The position numbers and the translations under genes are program-made. A stretch of DNA of 64,000 bases from DATJLY01 sp963729295 (GTDB taxonomy: Bacteria > Pseudomonadota > Alphaproteobacteria > ATCC43930 > CGMCC-115725): assembly GCA_963729295.1 (NCBI GenBank), contig CAVSNJ010000013.1, positions 1-64,000 on the forward strand, in the 5' to 3' direction. The notes beneath the pieces are model-generated. The model was given only the letters and a program-made list of their open reading frames with translations, ran no database searches and had not been told where the DNA came from. Of this stretch, positions 1-7,653 are shown piece by piece. Within the stretch, counting starts at the first letter, position 1; every line of letters starts with the position of its first letter.

Positions 1-33
1 AGGTCGTGAGTTCGAATCTCGCCGGGCGCGCCA
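1..33 (+). tRNA. tRNA 3' end (probably tRNA-Arg), cut by the window start
   Basis: The window opens inside a tRNA. The T arm is visible as a 5-bp stem (GTGAG/CTCGC) around a TTCGAAT loop, followed by the 3' acceptor strand CGGGCGC, discriminator G and an encoded CCA ending at 33. The implied 5' acceptor strand GCGCCCG is the one found in bacterial tRNA-Arg of the CCG type, so arginine is my inference; the anticodon lies outside the window. Confidence 0.85.
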
Positions 34-35
34 CT

Positions 36-60
36 AAAGCCATTGCAAAATCGGGCTTTT
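36..60 (+). terminator. Rho-independent terminator after the tRNA
   Basis: A perfect 6-bp inverted repeat (AAAGCC at 36-41, GGCTTT at 54-59) directly follows the encoded CCA and ends in a short T run. It is short but correctly placed to end the tRNA transcript. Confidence 0.5.
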
Positions 61-95
61 CGGGCGCGTGCCCGGCGACGCTCCGCGCGGCGATG

Positions 96-145
96 TGACC
101 GAACGTGACCGGAACTGACCGGAACGAACCGAAACTGACGGCACC
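96..145. repeat. 10-bp tandem repeat, about five units
   Basis: Consecutive 10-bp units related to TGACCGGAAC run from 96 to 145: two are identical (106-125), the first has one G displaced, the last two are diverged. The 10-bp period matches one helical turn. It lies between the tRNA terminator and the end of the convergent permease gene. No function is evident. Confidence 0.6.
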
Positions 146-177
146 GGGCCGGCACCGAGGTTCCCGCGCCTTTCCCC

Positions 178-1221
178 TCACAACACGAGCGCCGCGCCGG
201 AAATCATCAGGAAGGCGAGCAGCGTGCGGCGGAACATCACGTCATCGATGCAGCGGAAGAGGCGGATGCCAATCCAGGTTCCGACGAGGACGGCCGGGGC
301 GCACCACAGGAACGTCTTTGCCGTCGCTGCGTCGAGAATGCCGAGCCTCGAGAAATATCCGAGTGTCGCCAGCTGCATGATCAGGATGAAGGGCTGCACG
401 GTGCCGCGCTGCGCGTCCTTCGGCAGGAGGCGGAGCGAACACCAGATCGTCGGCATGGCGCCGGGAAATGCCGCCGCGCCGCCGGTGATGCCGCCACAGA
501 AGCCAACGGCGACCGCGACCACGCTGCCGCCGCCGTCGTGCCGGATGGCAAAATTGGGCCGCGCCAGCATGTACGCGGCATAGCCGACGAGGAATGAGCC
601 GAAGATGACGGCGAACGTCGCCGGACTGAGAAATTGAAGCGCGTAGGCGCCGACCGGGATGCCCACGAATCCGCCGAGCAGAAGCAGCCCGCATTGGCGC
701 CATTGGATCGTGTGGCGCAGCGCGAGGATGCTGAACAGCTGCGTCAGGATGCTGCAAGCCAGCAGCAGCGGCACGGCCGAGCCCGGCGCGAGCCAGTGCA
801 GCAACAGCGAGCCGGTGATGGCGGAAAATGCAAATCCCGCGAGGCCTGACGCCACGGACCCGACCAGGATCGCGGCGAACGTGGCGGCGGGCACGAGATC
901 GGACGCACGAAGACCCGGCAGCAACGACTGTTGCAAGCACCCGGCCGCCAAGGCGCCGACGAGCACGACAAATGCCAGGAGGCCGTATTTCGCGACCGCG
1001 CTTGGCGCCATCATATCCGCATTGGCGGAGAGTTCCGCCGGATAGCCCAAATCCTTGGCGTCGACATGGCGCAAGGCGGCGCGGGCGGCGATCGCGCGGC
1101 CCAAGCTGCGATGGCGATCGATCACGACGCCCGCACAGGCGCGGCCGCTCCGCACGATCCGGTCGCGGAATGTCGGTGCCGCAGCGCGGCCCGGCTTGTC
1201 GAAGGTTGGCGAGAAACTCAT
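178..1221 (-). CDS. TauE/SafE family permease with a DUF1127-like N-terminal extension
   Basis: Integral membrane protein of 347 residues in the TauE/SafE (sulfite/organosulfonate exporter) family. The glycine-rich paired-helix pattern and repeated hydrophobic segments start near residue 77 and continue to the C-terminus. I chose the ATG at 1221 because GGGGAG lies 6 nt upstream; an internal ATG at 1014, just before the first membrane helix, has no Shine-Dalgarno sequence. The first 70 residues are therefore soluble and basic, and residues 36-64 resemble the DUF1127 pattern (aliphatic-rich helix, then D-x-K-D-L-G). It is divergent from a thiol-dioxygenase-like cupin, which fits disposal of oxidised sulfur compounds, but the substrate is not shown by the sequence. 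Confidence 0.8.
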   Translation of the reverse strand: MSFSPTFDKPGRAAAPTFRDRIVRSGRACAGVVIDRHRSLGRAIAARAALRHVDAKDLGYPAELSANADMMAPSAVAKYGLLAFVVLVGALAAGCLQQSLLPGLRASDLVPAATFAAILVGSVASGLAGFAFSAITGSLLLHWLAPGSAVPLLLACSILTQLFSILALRHTIQWRQCGLLLLGGFVGIPVGAYALQFLSPATFAVIFGSFLVGYAAYMLARPNFAIRHDGGGSVVAVAVGFCGGITGGAAAFPGAMPTIWCSLRLLPKDAQRGTVQPFILIMQLATLGYFSRLGILDAATAKTFLWCAPAVLVGTWIGIRLFRCIDDVMFRRTLLAFLMISGAALVL

Positions 1222-1546
1222 GGCGAACTCCCCGGTTCGGTGACCCGCGCGCCGCATTGCAGCGGCCGCAGCGCCTTCTCCTGTGGCTATCACTTACGCC
1301 CGGAGGAGCCGGCGTTGGTGTGAACCGCTTCACACGACGACGGTTTTTCCGGCCCGGTTCGAGGGGTGAATTGCCGGCCGGGCGCGCCAATGACTTAGAC
1401 CGGTTTGACGCCGAGCTCCCCGGTGCGGGCGAGCGCGACCCCGATCGCGGACGGATAGGGGACCGGATCGCTTCGGTGGGGCTTCTTTTCGTGACCGCCG
1501 CGTTGTGTCACGATCTCGCCAGTGCAGGCAGCGAAGGGGCATCGCA
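1222..1546. other. Divergent intergenic region between the TauE permease and the cupin dioxygenase
   Basis: About 325 bases without a credible gene. It should hold the promoters of both flanking genes. The one striking element is the CRP-like palindrome at 1318-1335; I saw no convincing -35/-10 pair and no RNA structure. Confidence 0.5.
1318..1335. promoter_or_regulatory. CRP/FNR-like operator, TGTGA-N6-TCACA
   Basis: A perfect 18-bp palindrome (GTGTGAA, 4-nt spacer, TTCACAC) contains the textbook CRP half-sites TGTGA and TCACA separated by 6 nt. It lies between the divergent permease and dioxygenase genes. The match is seen directly; that a CRP/FNR-family protein binds here is inference. 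Confidence 0.45.
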
Positions 1547-2116
1547 ATGCCGAACGGGATTCAGGAATTGCTGCGCGATTTCGTGGCTGCGATGCGCGCA
1601 CTGTGGCAGCAGGACTTTTCCGATGCGGATCGCTGGCGCGGAGTCGCGAACTTGCTGCCGATGCTGCTCAACTCACCGGCATTGCAGGCGAGCGCCAAAT
1701 CGTGGCCGCAACGGCCCGCCAACCATCCGCGTCCGCAGAACCTTCTGTTCTACGAGGACCCCGATTTCGGCTTCGTGATAAACGGACTCATCAAGAGGCC
1801 CGGCGAGGCAACCAACGTTCATGACCACGCCCACACCTGGACCGTCTATAGCGTCCTCGAAGGGGAGGAGCGCGTCGTACGGTATCGACGCAACGGCGCT
1901 GCGCTCGAGGAGGATGGCGATTACCATGTGCGCCCCGGCTTTATCGACATCGTTCCGCCGTACATGATCCATGCCGAGTTCGCGGGACCCGCCCGCACTG
2001 TCGCCGTCATCGTGCGCAGCCAAAAGGTCGGAGACTTCATGCAGGGCCGGTTCGACCCGGTGACAGGCGCCGCGGGCGAGGCGCCAGGACCGGAGCAGGT
2101 TCCCTATTCGCTGTGA
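1547..2116 (+). CDS. Cysteine dioxygenase-like cupin protein
   Basis: 189-residue cupin of the cysteine dioxygenase / 3-mercaptopropionate dioxygenase type, cytosolic non-haem iron enzymes that oxidise thiols to sulfinates. The metal-binding signature is the cluster H92-x-H94-x-H96 with a glutamate-containing strand after it, and a third ligand candidate at H142. The start at 1547 is preferred over an in-frame codon at 1505 because AAGGGG precedes it by about 8 nt and the extension is arginine-rich shadow. It is divergent from a TauE/SafE permease, suggesting thiol oxidation coupled to sulfite or sulfonate export. The exact substrate is undetermined. Confidence 0.75.
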   Translation: MPNGIQELLRDFVAAMRALWQQDFSDADRWRGVANLLPMLLNSPALQASAKSWPQRPANHPRPQNLLFYEDPDFGFVINGLIKRPGEATNVHDHAHTWTVYSVLEGEERVVRYRRNGAALEEDGDYHVRPGFIDIVPPYMIHAEFAGPARTVAVIVRSQKVGDFMQGRFDPVTGAAGEAPGPEQVPYSL

Positions 2117-2209
2117 CGGCGAGCATGGCGCCGAACCGGGCACACAATTCCTAAAAGGCCTCGCTCCAGCGGCGATTTTCTTCGGCTGACCGCGGCGTCG
2201 CGACCGACA

Positions 2210-2359
2210 CTAGCTCGCCGAACCATTGCCGTAGCCGCGGGGGAGGCCGTTGCGGTCATAGTCACTCGGATAGCCTCCGGCCGGGCCGCCATACCCGGAG
2301 TAGACGCACGCACTGAGCGCCAAAAGCGCGAACATCAAGGCTGCGATCAGTCGCGTCAT
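2210..2359 (-). CDS. Small glycine/tyrosine-rich lipoprotein
   Basis: A 49-residue predicted lipoprotein: basic N-terminus (MTRL), hydrophobic core, and lipobox LSAC, leaving a mature peptide of about 30 residues rich in Gly, Tyr and Ser. The ATG at 2359 has GGGGA upstream; another ATG at 2368 is possible. Family unknown. It is one of three consecutive minus-strand lipoproteins (2210-3051), so an envelope role is likely, but nothing more specific is supported. Confidence 0.6.
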   Translation of the reverse strand: MTRLIAALMFALLALSACVYSGYGGPAGGYPSDYDRNGLPRGYGNGSAS

Positions 2360-2442
2360 GGTCCCCATCTCGCACCGCAATCTGCATTGACGCTGGATCA
2401 TAGCGCATCGTGACTTGCGTCGCCGGGCCGCGCGCGCCCCCC

Positions 2443-2796
2443 TCAGAAGGGATGAGGCAGCGCGAATGCCTTCATCGTTATGGTACCGACGCGGTAGCTC
2501 TCATACCCGGTGAGATAAACGGGCGCGCATTTCTCGACGGCGGCCTCGTACCACCGAATGCACAGGCCCTGATCGTCATCGGCCCGCCAATGAACATACT
2601 CCGCCTCGGCACCGTAATAGGAGGCGGTGCCGTTCCGGTCGAAGGTGATGAAGAAGCGCTGATTGCCGATCAGGCCCGTAAAAGTCCGGCCGGTGATCTG
2701 CGCGCGCACCATCGGCGCCGACAAGGGCTGGCTCAGATCCTCCTGGTCCGCACAGCCCGCGACCACGACGAGGCCGGCCAGCACGAGATGCCGCAT
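2443..2796 (-). CDS. Hypothetical lipoprotein, 117 residues
   Basis: Signal peptide with lipobox VAGC (Cys at residue 15), then a globular domain of about 100 residues with conserved-looking aromatic residues and two further cysteines (near C-I-R-W and K-C-A-P). The middle section (strands around F-F-I-T-F-D and Y-Y-G-A-E-A-E-Y-V-H-W) suggests a small beta-rich domain. I do not recognise the family. It lies in a run of three lipoprotein genes on the same strand. Confidence 0.65.
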   Translation of the reverse strand: MRHLVLAGLVVVAGCADQEDLSQPLSAPMVRAQITGRTFTGLIGNQRFFITFDRNGTASYYGAEAEYVHWRADDDQGLCIRWYEAAVEKCAPVYLTGYESYRVGTITMKAFALPHPF

Positions 2797-2841
2797 GGCG
2801 AACTCCGTGGGCTTCCGCCAGCGTAAACGTTGCGGGAAAGA

Positions 2842-3051
2842 CTAATGCGTTTCGACGCGCTTCCAGCCCGCGCTCTCGTAAGCCTCGGCACAGCCCTGCT
2901 CGGCCGCGGTCACGGCGTCGGCAAAGCCCGGATAAGGACCGCAGGCATGGACGACGGTGCCGGACTGCGGGTCGCGGAAGGACGCGCCCTCGCCCGTTTC
3001 CGCGCACGCGGAAAGCGCGATGAAGAGTCCCAGAATGACGATCGTTCGCAT
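2842..3051 (-). CDS. Small lipoprotein, 69 residues
   Basis: A signal peptide with a strong hydrophobic core and lipobox LSAC precedes a mature chain of about 54 residues. Two cysteines (C37 and C54 in the precursor) could form a disulfide. The start at 3051 is taken because the lipoprotein signal begins there; the longer in-frame extension runs antisense to the DUF427 gene and is rejected. Function unknown. Confidence 0.6.
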   Translation of the reverse strand: MRTIVILGLFIALSACAETGEGASFRDPQSGTVVHACGPYPGFADAVTAAEQGCAEAYESAGWKRVETH

Positions 3052-3129
3052 GCCCGCCGCACCCGCCCGGCTATCTAAAGCGCACTCGCGCGCGCTATTC
3101 TGGCACGCTACGGCACGAGGGAGAACAGC

Positions 3130-3222
3130 ATGAAGCGGCGCAAGACCCGAATCCTCGCCAACAAGCGCAAGGCCAAGCTCGCGGCGAAGCGGCGGCGCCA
3201 GCGCGCCCGTGCCGGCCACTAA
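3130..3222 (+). CDS. 30-residue arginine/lysine-rich peptide upstream of DUF427
   Basis: A complete small ORF encodes 30 residues of which about half are Arg or Lys, with no acidic residue. It has a good Shine-Dalgarno (GGGAG about 7 nt before the ATG), and its stop codon runs into the AAGGAG ribosome site of the DUF427 gene, whose ATG is 10 nt downstream. This arrangement suggests translational coupling. The composition recalls ribosomal-protein-like or nucleic-acid-binding peptides, but I recognise no family. Confidence 0.5.
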   Translation: MKRRKTRILANKRKAKLAAKRRRQRARAGH

Positions 3223-3232
3223 GGAGATCGCC

Positions 3233-3982
3233 ATGGCAGACCCCACGACCAAATCCGCGAGCGCCCGGCTCGAAGCGAGCCAAAAGCGCGTGCGCGTCGT
3301 CATCAACGGCAAGACGATCGCCGATACGGTCCGGCCCGCGCTCCTGTTCGAGAGCGGCAGCCGGCCGGTCTGGTATTTTCCGCGCGCCGATTTGCGCGCC
3401 GACCTCATCGAGAAGAGCGGGCACGAGAGCGCCACTCCGGCGCGCGGCCCCGCGACATACTGGACGCTCACCGCCGGCAACCGGCGCGTCGAGAACGCGC
3501 TGTGGTCGCACGAGCGGCCGCCCGCCGGGCTCGAAGCGATCAAGGATTACTTCGCCTTCGCGCCCGACAAGGTCGATCACTGGTTCGAGGAGGACGAGGA
3601 GGCCTTCGGTCACGCGCGCGACCCTTATCACCGCATCGACGTGCGGCCTTCGACGCGGCGCGTGCGCGTCGTCTATGCCGGCGAGACCATCGCCGATACG
3701 ACGCGCGCGATGTTCCTGTTCGAGACCGGCCTGCCGACGCGCTACTACATTCCGGCCGCCGACGTGCGCACCGAGTTTCTGGCGCCGACCGCGCGGCGCA
3801 CCACCTGCCCCTATAAGGGGCATGCGTCCTATTGGACCATACGGGTCGGCGACCGCGTCGCCGAGAACGCGGTCTGGGGCTATCTCGATCCGCAGGACGA
3901 GTGCCTGCGAGTGAAGGGGCTCCTCTGCTTCTATCCCGAGAAGGTCGAGGCGATCAACGTCGAGGGCGGGCCGGCGGACTGA
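3233..3982 (+). CDS. Tandem DUF427 protein
   Basis: 249-residue protein with two copies of the DUF427 (PF04248) domain, roughly residues 18-105 and 132-228. The copies align clearly: each opens R-V-R-V-V, followed by an I-A-D-T segment and an L-F-E-(S/T)-G motif, and each has a Y-W-T strand and an E-N-A-(L/V)-W motif. The ATG at 3233 has AAGGAG 6 nt upstream. Biochemical function of DUF427 is not established. Its C-terminal 52 bases overlap, tail to tail, the convergent small gene. Confidence 0.85.
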   Translation: MADPTTKSASARLEASQKRVRVVINGKTIADTVRPALLFESGSRPVWYFPRADLRADLIEKSGHESATPARGPATYWTLTAGNRRVENALWSHERPPAGLEAIKDYFAFAPDKVDHWFEEDEEAFGHARDPYHRIDVRPSTRRVRVVYAGETIADTTRAMFLFETGLPTRYYIPAADVRTEFLAPTARRTTCPYKGHASYWTIRVGDRVAENAVWGYLDPQDECLRVKGLLCFYPEKVEAINVEGGPAD

Positions 3983-4191
3983 TCGGCCGTGTCGCGCGAC
4001 TGGCCGATCTGCGCGACGAGGCGCGGCTTCAGCCACGCCTCGACGCCGCGCACGGTCTGCCCCTCGGTCATGAGCTTGTGCGCCAGCGCGTCGGCCGCAT
4101 CGTCGTCGGCGCAGGCAAAGTCGCGCACCTCCATGACGTGGCCGCGCCCGTCGAGGAGATAAAAGCGATAATCCGGAACGTGCGCCTCCAA
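3931..4191 (-). CDS. Small conserved protein of unknown function, start uncertain
   Basis: The recognisable part begins P-D-Y-R-F-Y-L-L-D, a pattern I know from short alphaproteobacterial hypothetical proteins that start M-P-x-Y-R-F-Y. In this sequence a strong GGAGG lies 5 nt before the codon where the start is expected (4177-4179), but that codon is GTT, which does not normally initiate. The start given here is the TTG at 4191, four codons further up. A longer version from 4320 would overlap the upstream binding-protein gene. The C-terminus overlaps the DUF427 gene tail to tail. Confidence 0.5.
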   Translation of the reverse strand: MEAHVPDYRFYLLDGRGHVMEVRDFACADDDAADALAHKLMTEGQTVRGVEAWLKPRLVAQIGQSRDTADQSAGPPSTLIASTFSG

Positions 4192-4273
4192 CTTCTTCTT
4201 TTGTGCCCGGAGTATCGGCCCGCGACGGCACGGGCCCGGTGGCAAAATCGTGTCATGCCCCGTGCGCGGGCGG

Positions 4274-5290
4274 CTATTTGAAGCGCGCGTCGGCGTCCTT
4301 GACGAGGCTGAGGTCGGCATAGTCCTTCATCGTGACGTCCGCCTTGATGAAGCCCAGCGACTTCACCGTATCGACGTTCCGCTGCAGCACGCCGAGATCG
4401 GGGACGCCGTTCAGGTCGCGATAATAGTCGCGCTTGGTAAAGGCCCAATCGAGCTGCTCGGGCGGCAGCTTCACCGCGCGCGACAGGATGGCGATCGCCT
4501 CCGTGTGGTTCGCCGGATCGGCGTACCAGCGGTACGAGCGGATCATGTCCTCGAGCAGATCGACGAGCGCCGCGCGATGCGCCTTGATGAAGCTCGCATG
4601 CGCGACCCAGACCGAGAGCTCGCTGCCGTGCATCGCCTCCTTCATGGTGAAGAGCGTGTGCGCGTCCTTGAGGAAATCGGGCGTATAGGTGAAGGGCACG
4701 GCGCCGCCGATCATGTCGACCTTCTGATCCTCGAGCATCGGGATCATGTTGGGCGGCCGCACTTCAACTTCGGTGTAATCCCCCGGCGTGCGGAGCCCAT
4801 GGGCGATAAGATACGCGCGCATGGCGATGTCGGTCGCGGCGCCGATGCCGATGACGCCGATCGACTTGCCCTTCAAGCCCTGGACCGATTTGATCGGCCC
4901 CGACTTCAGCACCGCGTATTGGATCGTGGCGTAGTCGGCGAACCCTTCCTGGGTCTCGTCGGCGATGATGCGCAGGTCGCTGATCCCGGCATTCAGGACC
5001 GCGAACGGGATCGAGGTGAAGTTGAGCGTCGCGACCTCGAGGTCGCCCGCCGCAAACGCGGTGATCTGCGTCGGCGAATTGGCGACATAGATCGGCTCGA
5101 ACTTGTAGGAGACGCCGTTGTGCTTGCTGAGGCCCGGATGCGCGAACAGGATCGGGATGAGCGAGGCCGGCGTGTTGATCCAGGCGGCCCGGATCGTGAC
5201 CGGCTCGTCAGCGAGGGCCGCGCCGCGCCCGAGCAAGAGCGCCGCCACCGCGAGCGCGCAGACCGGCAGCATCGATCGTTGTTTATGCAT
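4274..5290 (-). CDS. NMT1/SsuA-type ABC transporter substrate-binding protein
   Basis: 338-residue periplasmic binding protein with a clear Sec signal peptide (hydrophobic core then A-L-A-D cleavage region near residue 28). The fold is the type II NMT1/THI5/SsuA class that feeds importers of nitrate, sulfonate, pyrimidine precursors or similar ligands; the A-G-D-L-E-V-A and S-x-G-V-I-G-I-G segments fit. No permease or ATPase gene is adjacent, so it is an orphan here. It is divergent from a Rieske oxygenase, so the ligand may be that enzyme's aromatic substrate (inference). Confidence 0.8.
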   Translation of the reverse strand: MHKQRSMLPVCALAVAALLLGRGAALADEPVTIRAAWINTPASLIPILFAHPGLSKHNGVSYKFEPIYVANSPTQITAFAAGDLEVATLNFTSIPFAVLNAGISDLRIIADETQEGFADYATIQYAVLKSGPIKSVQGLKGKSIGVIGIGAATDIAMRAYLIAHGLRTPGDYTEVEVRPPNMIPMLEDQKVDMIGGAVPFTYTPDFLKDAHTLFTMKEAMHGSELSVWVAHASFIKAHRAALVDLLEDMIRSYRWYADPANHTEAIAILSRAVKLPPEQLDWAFTKRDYYRDLNGVPDLGVLQRNVDTVKSLGFIKADVTMKDYADLSLVKDADARFK

Positions 5291-5381
5291 CGCTTCCTCC
5301 CGTTGCGCGGCGGCCGTGATGCCATTGAACTGGCCTCGGTCCGGCCTTTATTCTGCCGCGGCAGCCGCGAGGATAGCGTCG

Positions 5382-6539
5382 ATGAGCACCAGCCCCTATC
5401 AGGATTTCGCGCATGTCGGGCCCGGCACCTTGGCCGGGCGCTATCTGCGCCGGTTCTGGCATCCGATCGCGCGCTCGGCCGATCTTGCCAACGGGCGCCC
5501 GGTGCGCATCCAGGTGATGGGAGAATACTTCACGCTCTATCGCGGCGAGAGCGGCACGGCGCATCTTCTCGTCGATCGCTGTCCCCATCGCCAGACCTCG
5601 CTCGTCCACGGCTGGGTCGAGGGCGACCGCATCCGCTGCTTCTATCACGGCTGGCTCTATGACGGCTCCGGCCAATGCGTCGAGCAGCCGGCCGAGCGCG
5701 CCTCGTTCGCCGCCAAGGTGAAGGTGCCCTCATATCCGCTGCGCGAGTACATGGGCCTCGTCTTCGCCTATCTCGGCGCCGGCGACGCCCCGTCCTTCCC
5801 GTGCTATCCCGAGATCGAGGAGGCGCAAGGCGATGTCGCCGTCAACCGCCACCTGGTGCCGTGCAACTACTTCCAGCGCATCGAGAACGACCTCGACGAA
5901 ACGCATGTGCATTTCGTCCATCGCGTCTCGACCAAATCCTATGGGTTGAACGAAATTCCCGAGATCGCCGTGACCGAGACGCCCTATGGCATAAGGCGCG
6001 AAGGCAAGCGCACGGGCGGCGGCGTCAACATCTCGCGCACCGCCCATATCGTCTGGCCCAACATCAACATGGTCGACCTGCCGCCCTCGCCCGGCCATCC
6101 GTACTGGACGGTGCAGATCGCCTGGCGCGTGCCGCAGGACGACGAGACCATGGTGACCCATTCGCTCCGCCTCATGCCGCCGCAGCAGGGCGCGAGCGGC
6201 GGCGGACAGCGCTTGCGGCCGTCGCGCGAGCCCGATCCGCCGTCGCTCGAATTGTCGCTCGACGTGCTCGCCGGCAAGCTGCGCATCCAGGACGTCGATC
6301 CGAACTATCCCGGCCTCTTCGTGGTCGAGGACAATGTGGCGCTCGCCGGCCAAGGCAGGATCACCGACCGCGCGCAGGATCGGCTCGGCCAGTCGGACCG
6401 CGGCATCATCCTGCTGCGCCGCATCTGGGAGCGCGAGCTGAAGGCGCTCGCCGAAGATCAGCCGCTCAAGGACTGGCGCCGGCCCGAGGGGCGCATGGGG
6501 CTTGCGGTCAGCGAAGTCACCGGGATCGAGGCGTTCTAG
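5382..6539 (+). CDS. Rieske non-haem iron oxygenase, alpha subunit
   Basis: 385-residue aromatic-ring-hydroxylating or demethylating oxygenase. The Rieske [2Fe-2S] ligands are C67/H69 and C86/H89; the mononuclear iron site is in D172-E-T-H175-x4-H180. The length and single-gene layout resemble phthalate/vanillate-type oxygenases, which need a separate reductase; none is adjacent. The ATG at 5382 is chosen because the Rieske fold starts soon after it and GAGGA lies upstream; the longer in-frame extension is antisense to the binding-protein gene. It is divergent from the NMT1-type binding protein. Confidence 0.85.
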   Translation: MSTSPYQDFAHVGPGTLAGRYLRRFWHPIARSADLANGRPVRIQVMGEYFTLYRGESGTAHLLVDRCPHRQTSLVHGWVEGDRIRCFYHGWLYDGSGQCVEQPAERASFAAKVKVPSYPLREYMGLVFAYLGAGDAPSFPCYPEIEEAQGDVAVNRHLVPCNYFQRIENDLDETHVHFVHRVSTKSYGLNEIPEIAVTETPYGIRREGKRTGGGVNISRTAHIVWPNINMVDLPPSPGHPYWTVQIAWRVPQDDETMVTHSLRLMPPQQGASGGGQRLRPSREPDPPSLELSLDVLAGKLRIQDVDPNYPGLFVVEDNVALAGQGRITDRAQDRLGQSDRGIILLRRIWERELKALAEDQPLKDWRRPEGRMGLAVSEVTGIEAF

Positions 6540-6554
6540 AGGCGTAGCACCGCC

Positions 6555-7166
6555 TCAGTAGCCGACCGTGAAGCGCCGGCGCGAATGGCGCGGGCGCTCG
6601 AGCTCGTCGACCAGGGCGACGGCGAAATCCTCGAGCGAGATCGAGCTCGTGCCATCAGCCGCGACGATGAGCGCATCGCCGCCGAGGCGGAATTTTCCGG
6701 TCCGCGCGCCGGGAAAGATCCGGGCCGAGGGCGAGAGATAGGTCCAATCGAGCTCGCTCTCGCCGCGCAGCGCGGTCAGGAAATCGCGGGCGGCGTCCGA
6801 CGCCGCCTGCACCGCCGGCGCAAGCTCGCCCGTGTCGCCGAACGGACGGCCCGACGGTGTGACGAGCGATCCGGCGCCCCCGACGACGAGGAGCCGCCGC
6901 GCGCCCGAGCGCTTGATCGCGTCGATCAGCGCGGCGTGATCGATCTCGAGATAGCGCGTCGCGGTCACGACCGCGTCATGATGCGCAAGGAGCGGCACAA
7001 GATCTTGCAGCTCACGCAGGTCGCCGCGCCGCGGCGTGAGGCGCTCGTGCGGCGGCACGGCTTCGGGATGGCGCACGATCGCCGTGACACCATGCCCCCG
7101 AGCCAACACTTCGACAACGATGCGGGAGCCGATCCTGCCGGTGGCGCCGATCACGGCGACGTTCAT
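6555..7166 (-). CDS. NAD(P)-binding NmrA-like / atypical SDR protein
   Basis: 203 residues beginning M-N-V-A-V-I-G-A-T-G-R-I-G, the GxxGxxG dinucleotide-binding motif of atypical short-chain dehydrogenases. No Y-x-x-x-K catalytic pair is evident, as in NmrA-like sensor or reductase proteins; D-W-T-Y-L-S-P is the usual motif near the second half. GGGGGAG lies upstream of the ATG. Convergent with the Rieske gene. Substrate unknown. Confidence 0.8.
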   Translation of the reverse strand: MNVAVIGATGRIGSRIVVEVLARGHGVTAIVRHPEAVPPHERLTPRRGDLRELQDLVPLLAHHDAVVTATRYLEIDHAALIDAIKRSGARRLLVVGGAGSLVTPSGRPFGDTGELAPAVQAASDAARDFLTALRGESELDWTYLSPSARIFPGARTGKFRLGGDALIVAADGTSSISLEDFAVALVDELERPRHSRRRFTVGY

Positions 7167-7238
7167 CGTTTTCTCCCCCTGTCAGGGGAGAGTCGCCGTG
7201 CGTGCCGCTTTCGTCAATCGTGCCAGGAGAAGAACCGG

Positions 7239-7517
7239 TCAGGCGGCCTGATGGCTGTAGCCGCGCCAGGGATGGGTCGTGATCTTGAAGCCGGTCTTGC
7301 GCAATTTGTAGATCGCGACCTTGATGCCGATCGCCGCTTCCTCGGGCTCGCGCGTGCTGCACCCGTAGATCGCTTCCAAGAGCTCGTTCGACGAGACGAC
7401 GCGGCCGCGTTTTGACGCGAGCTCGCGCGCGACGCCGGAGATGAGATAGGCCCGTTGCGCGCGCTCGAGCGTGTGGACGAAGGCCTTCAGCGAAACTTTG
7501 TGCAGTTCATCGAGCAT
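7239..7517 (-). CDS. Stand-alone OmpR/PhoB-type winged-helix protein
   Basis: 92-residue protein made almost entirely of one winged-helix DNA-binding domain: recognition region around S-S-N-E-L-L-E-A-I-Y-G and the terminal wing K-I-x-T-x-x-W-R-G-Y, as in the effector domains of OmpR-family response regulators. There is no receiver domain. The ATG at 7517 has AAGGGC upstream. It lies downstream of the chrR/sigma unit but is separated from it by a strong terminator, so it is probably transcribed independently. Target unknown. Confidence 0.7.
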   Translation of the reverse strand: MLDELHKVSLKAFVHTLERAQRAYLISGVARELASKRGRVVSSNELLEAIYGCSTREPEEAAIGIKVAIYKLRKTGFKITTHPWRGYSHQAA

Positions 7518-7653
7518 GTGCTTGCCCTTCGGGCCGGGAATCGCATGATTTACATTGGTTAATACGCGGTCCCGGTGCACGCGGATCACCGCGAAGATGG
7601 CCGCGCGTTAAAGAGTTCGGAAATGTCTGAAAGTAGAGGGGAAGTATAGTCAC

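Noticed and set aside
2449..2796. Treating the three consecutive small lipoproteins as one defence or toxin system
   Set aside because: They share only lipoprotein signals; no toxin, immunity or effector motif is visible.
7173..7189. CTCCCC...GGGGAG hairpin before the NAD(P)-binding gene
   Set aside because: Only a 6-bp stem that overlaps the ribosome site; it cannot be separated from chance in GC-rich DNA.
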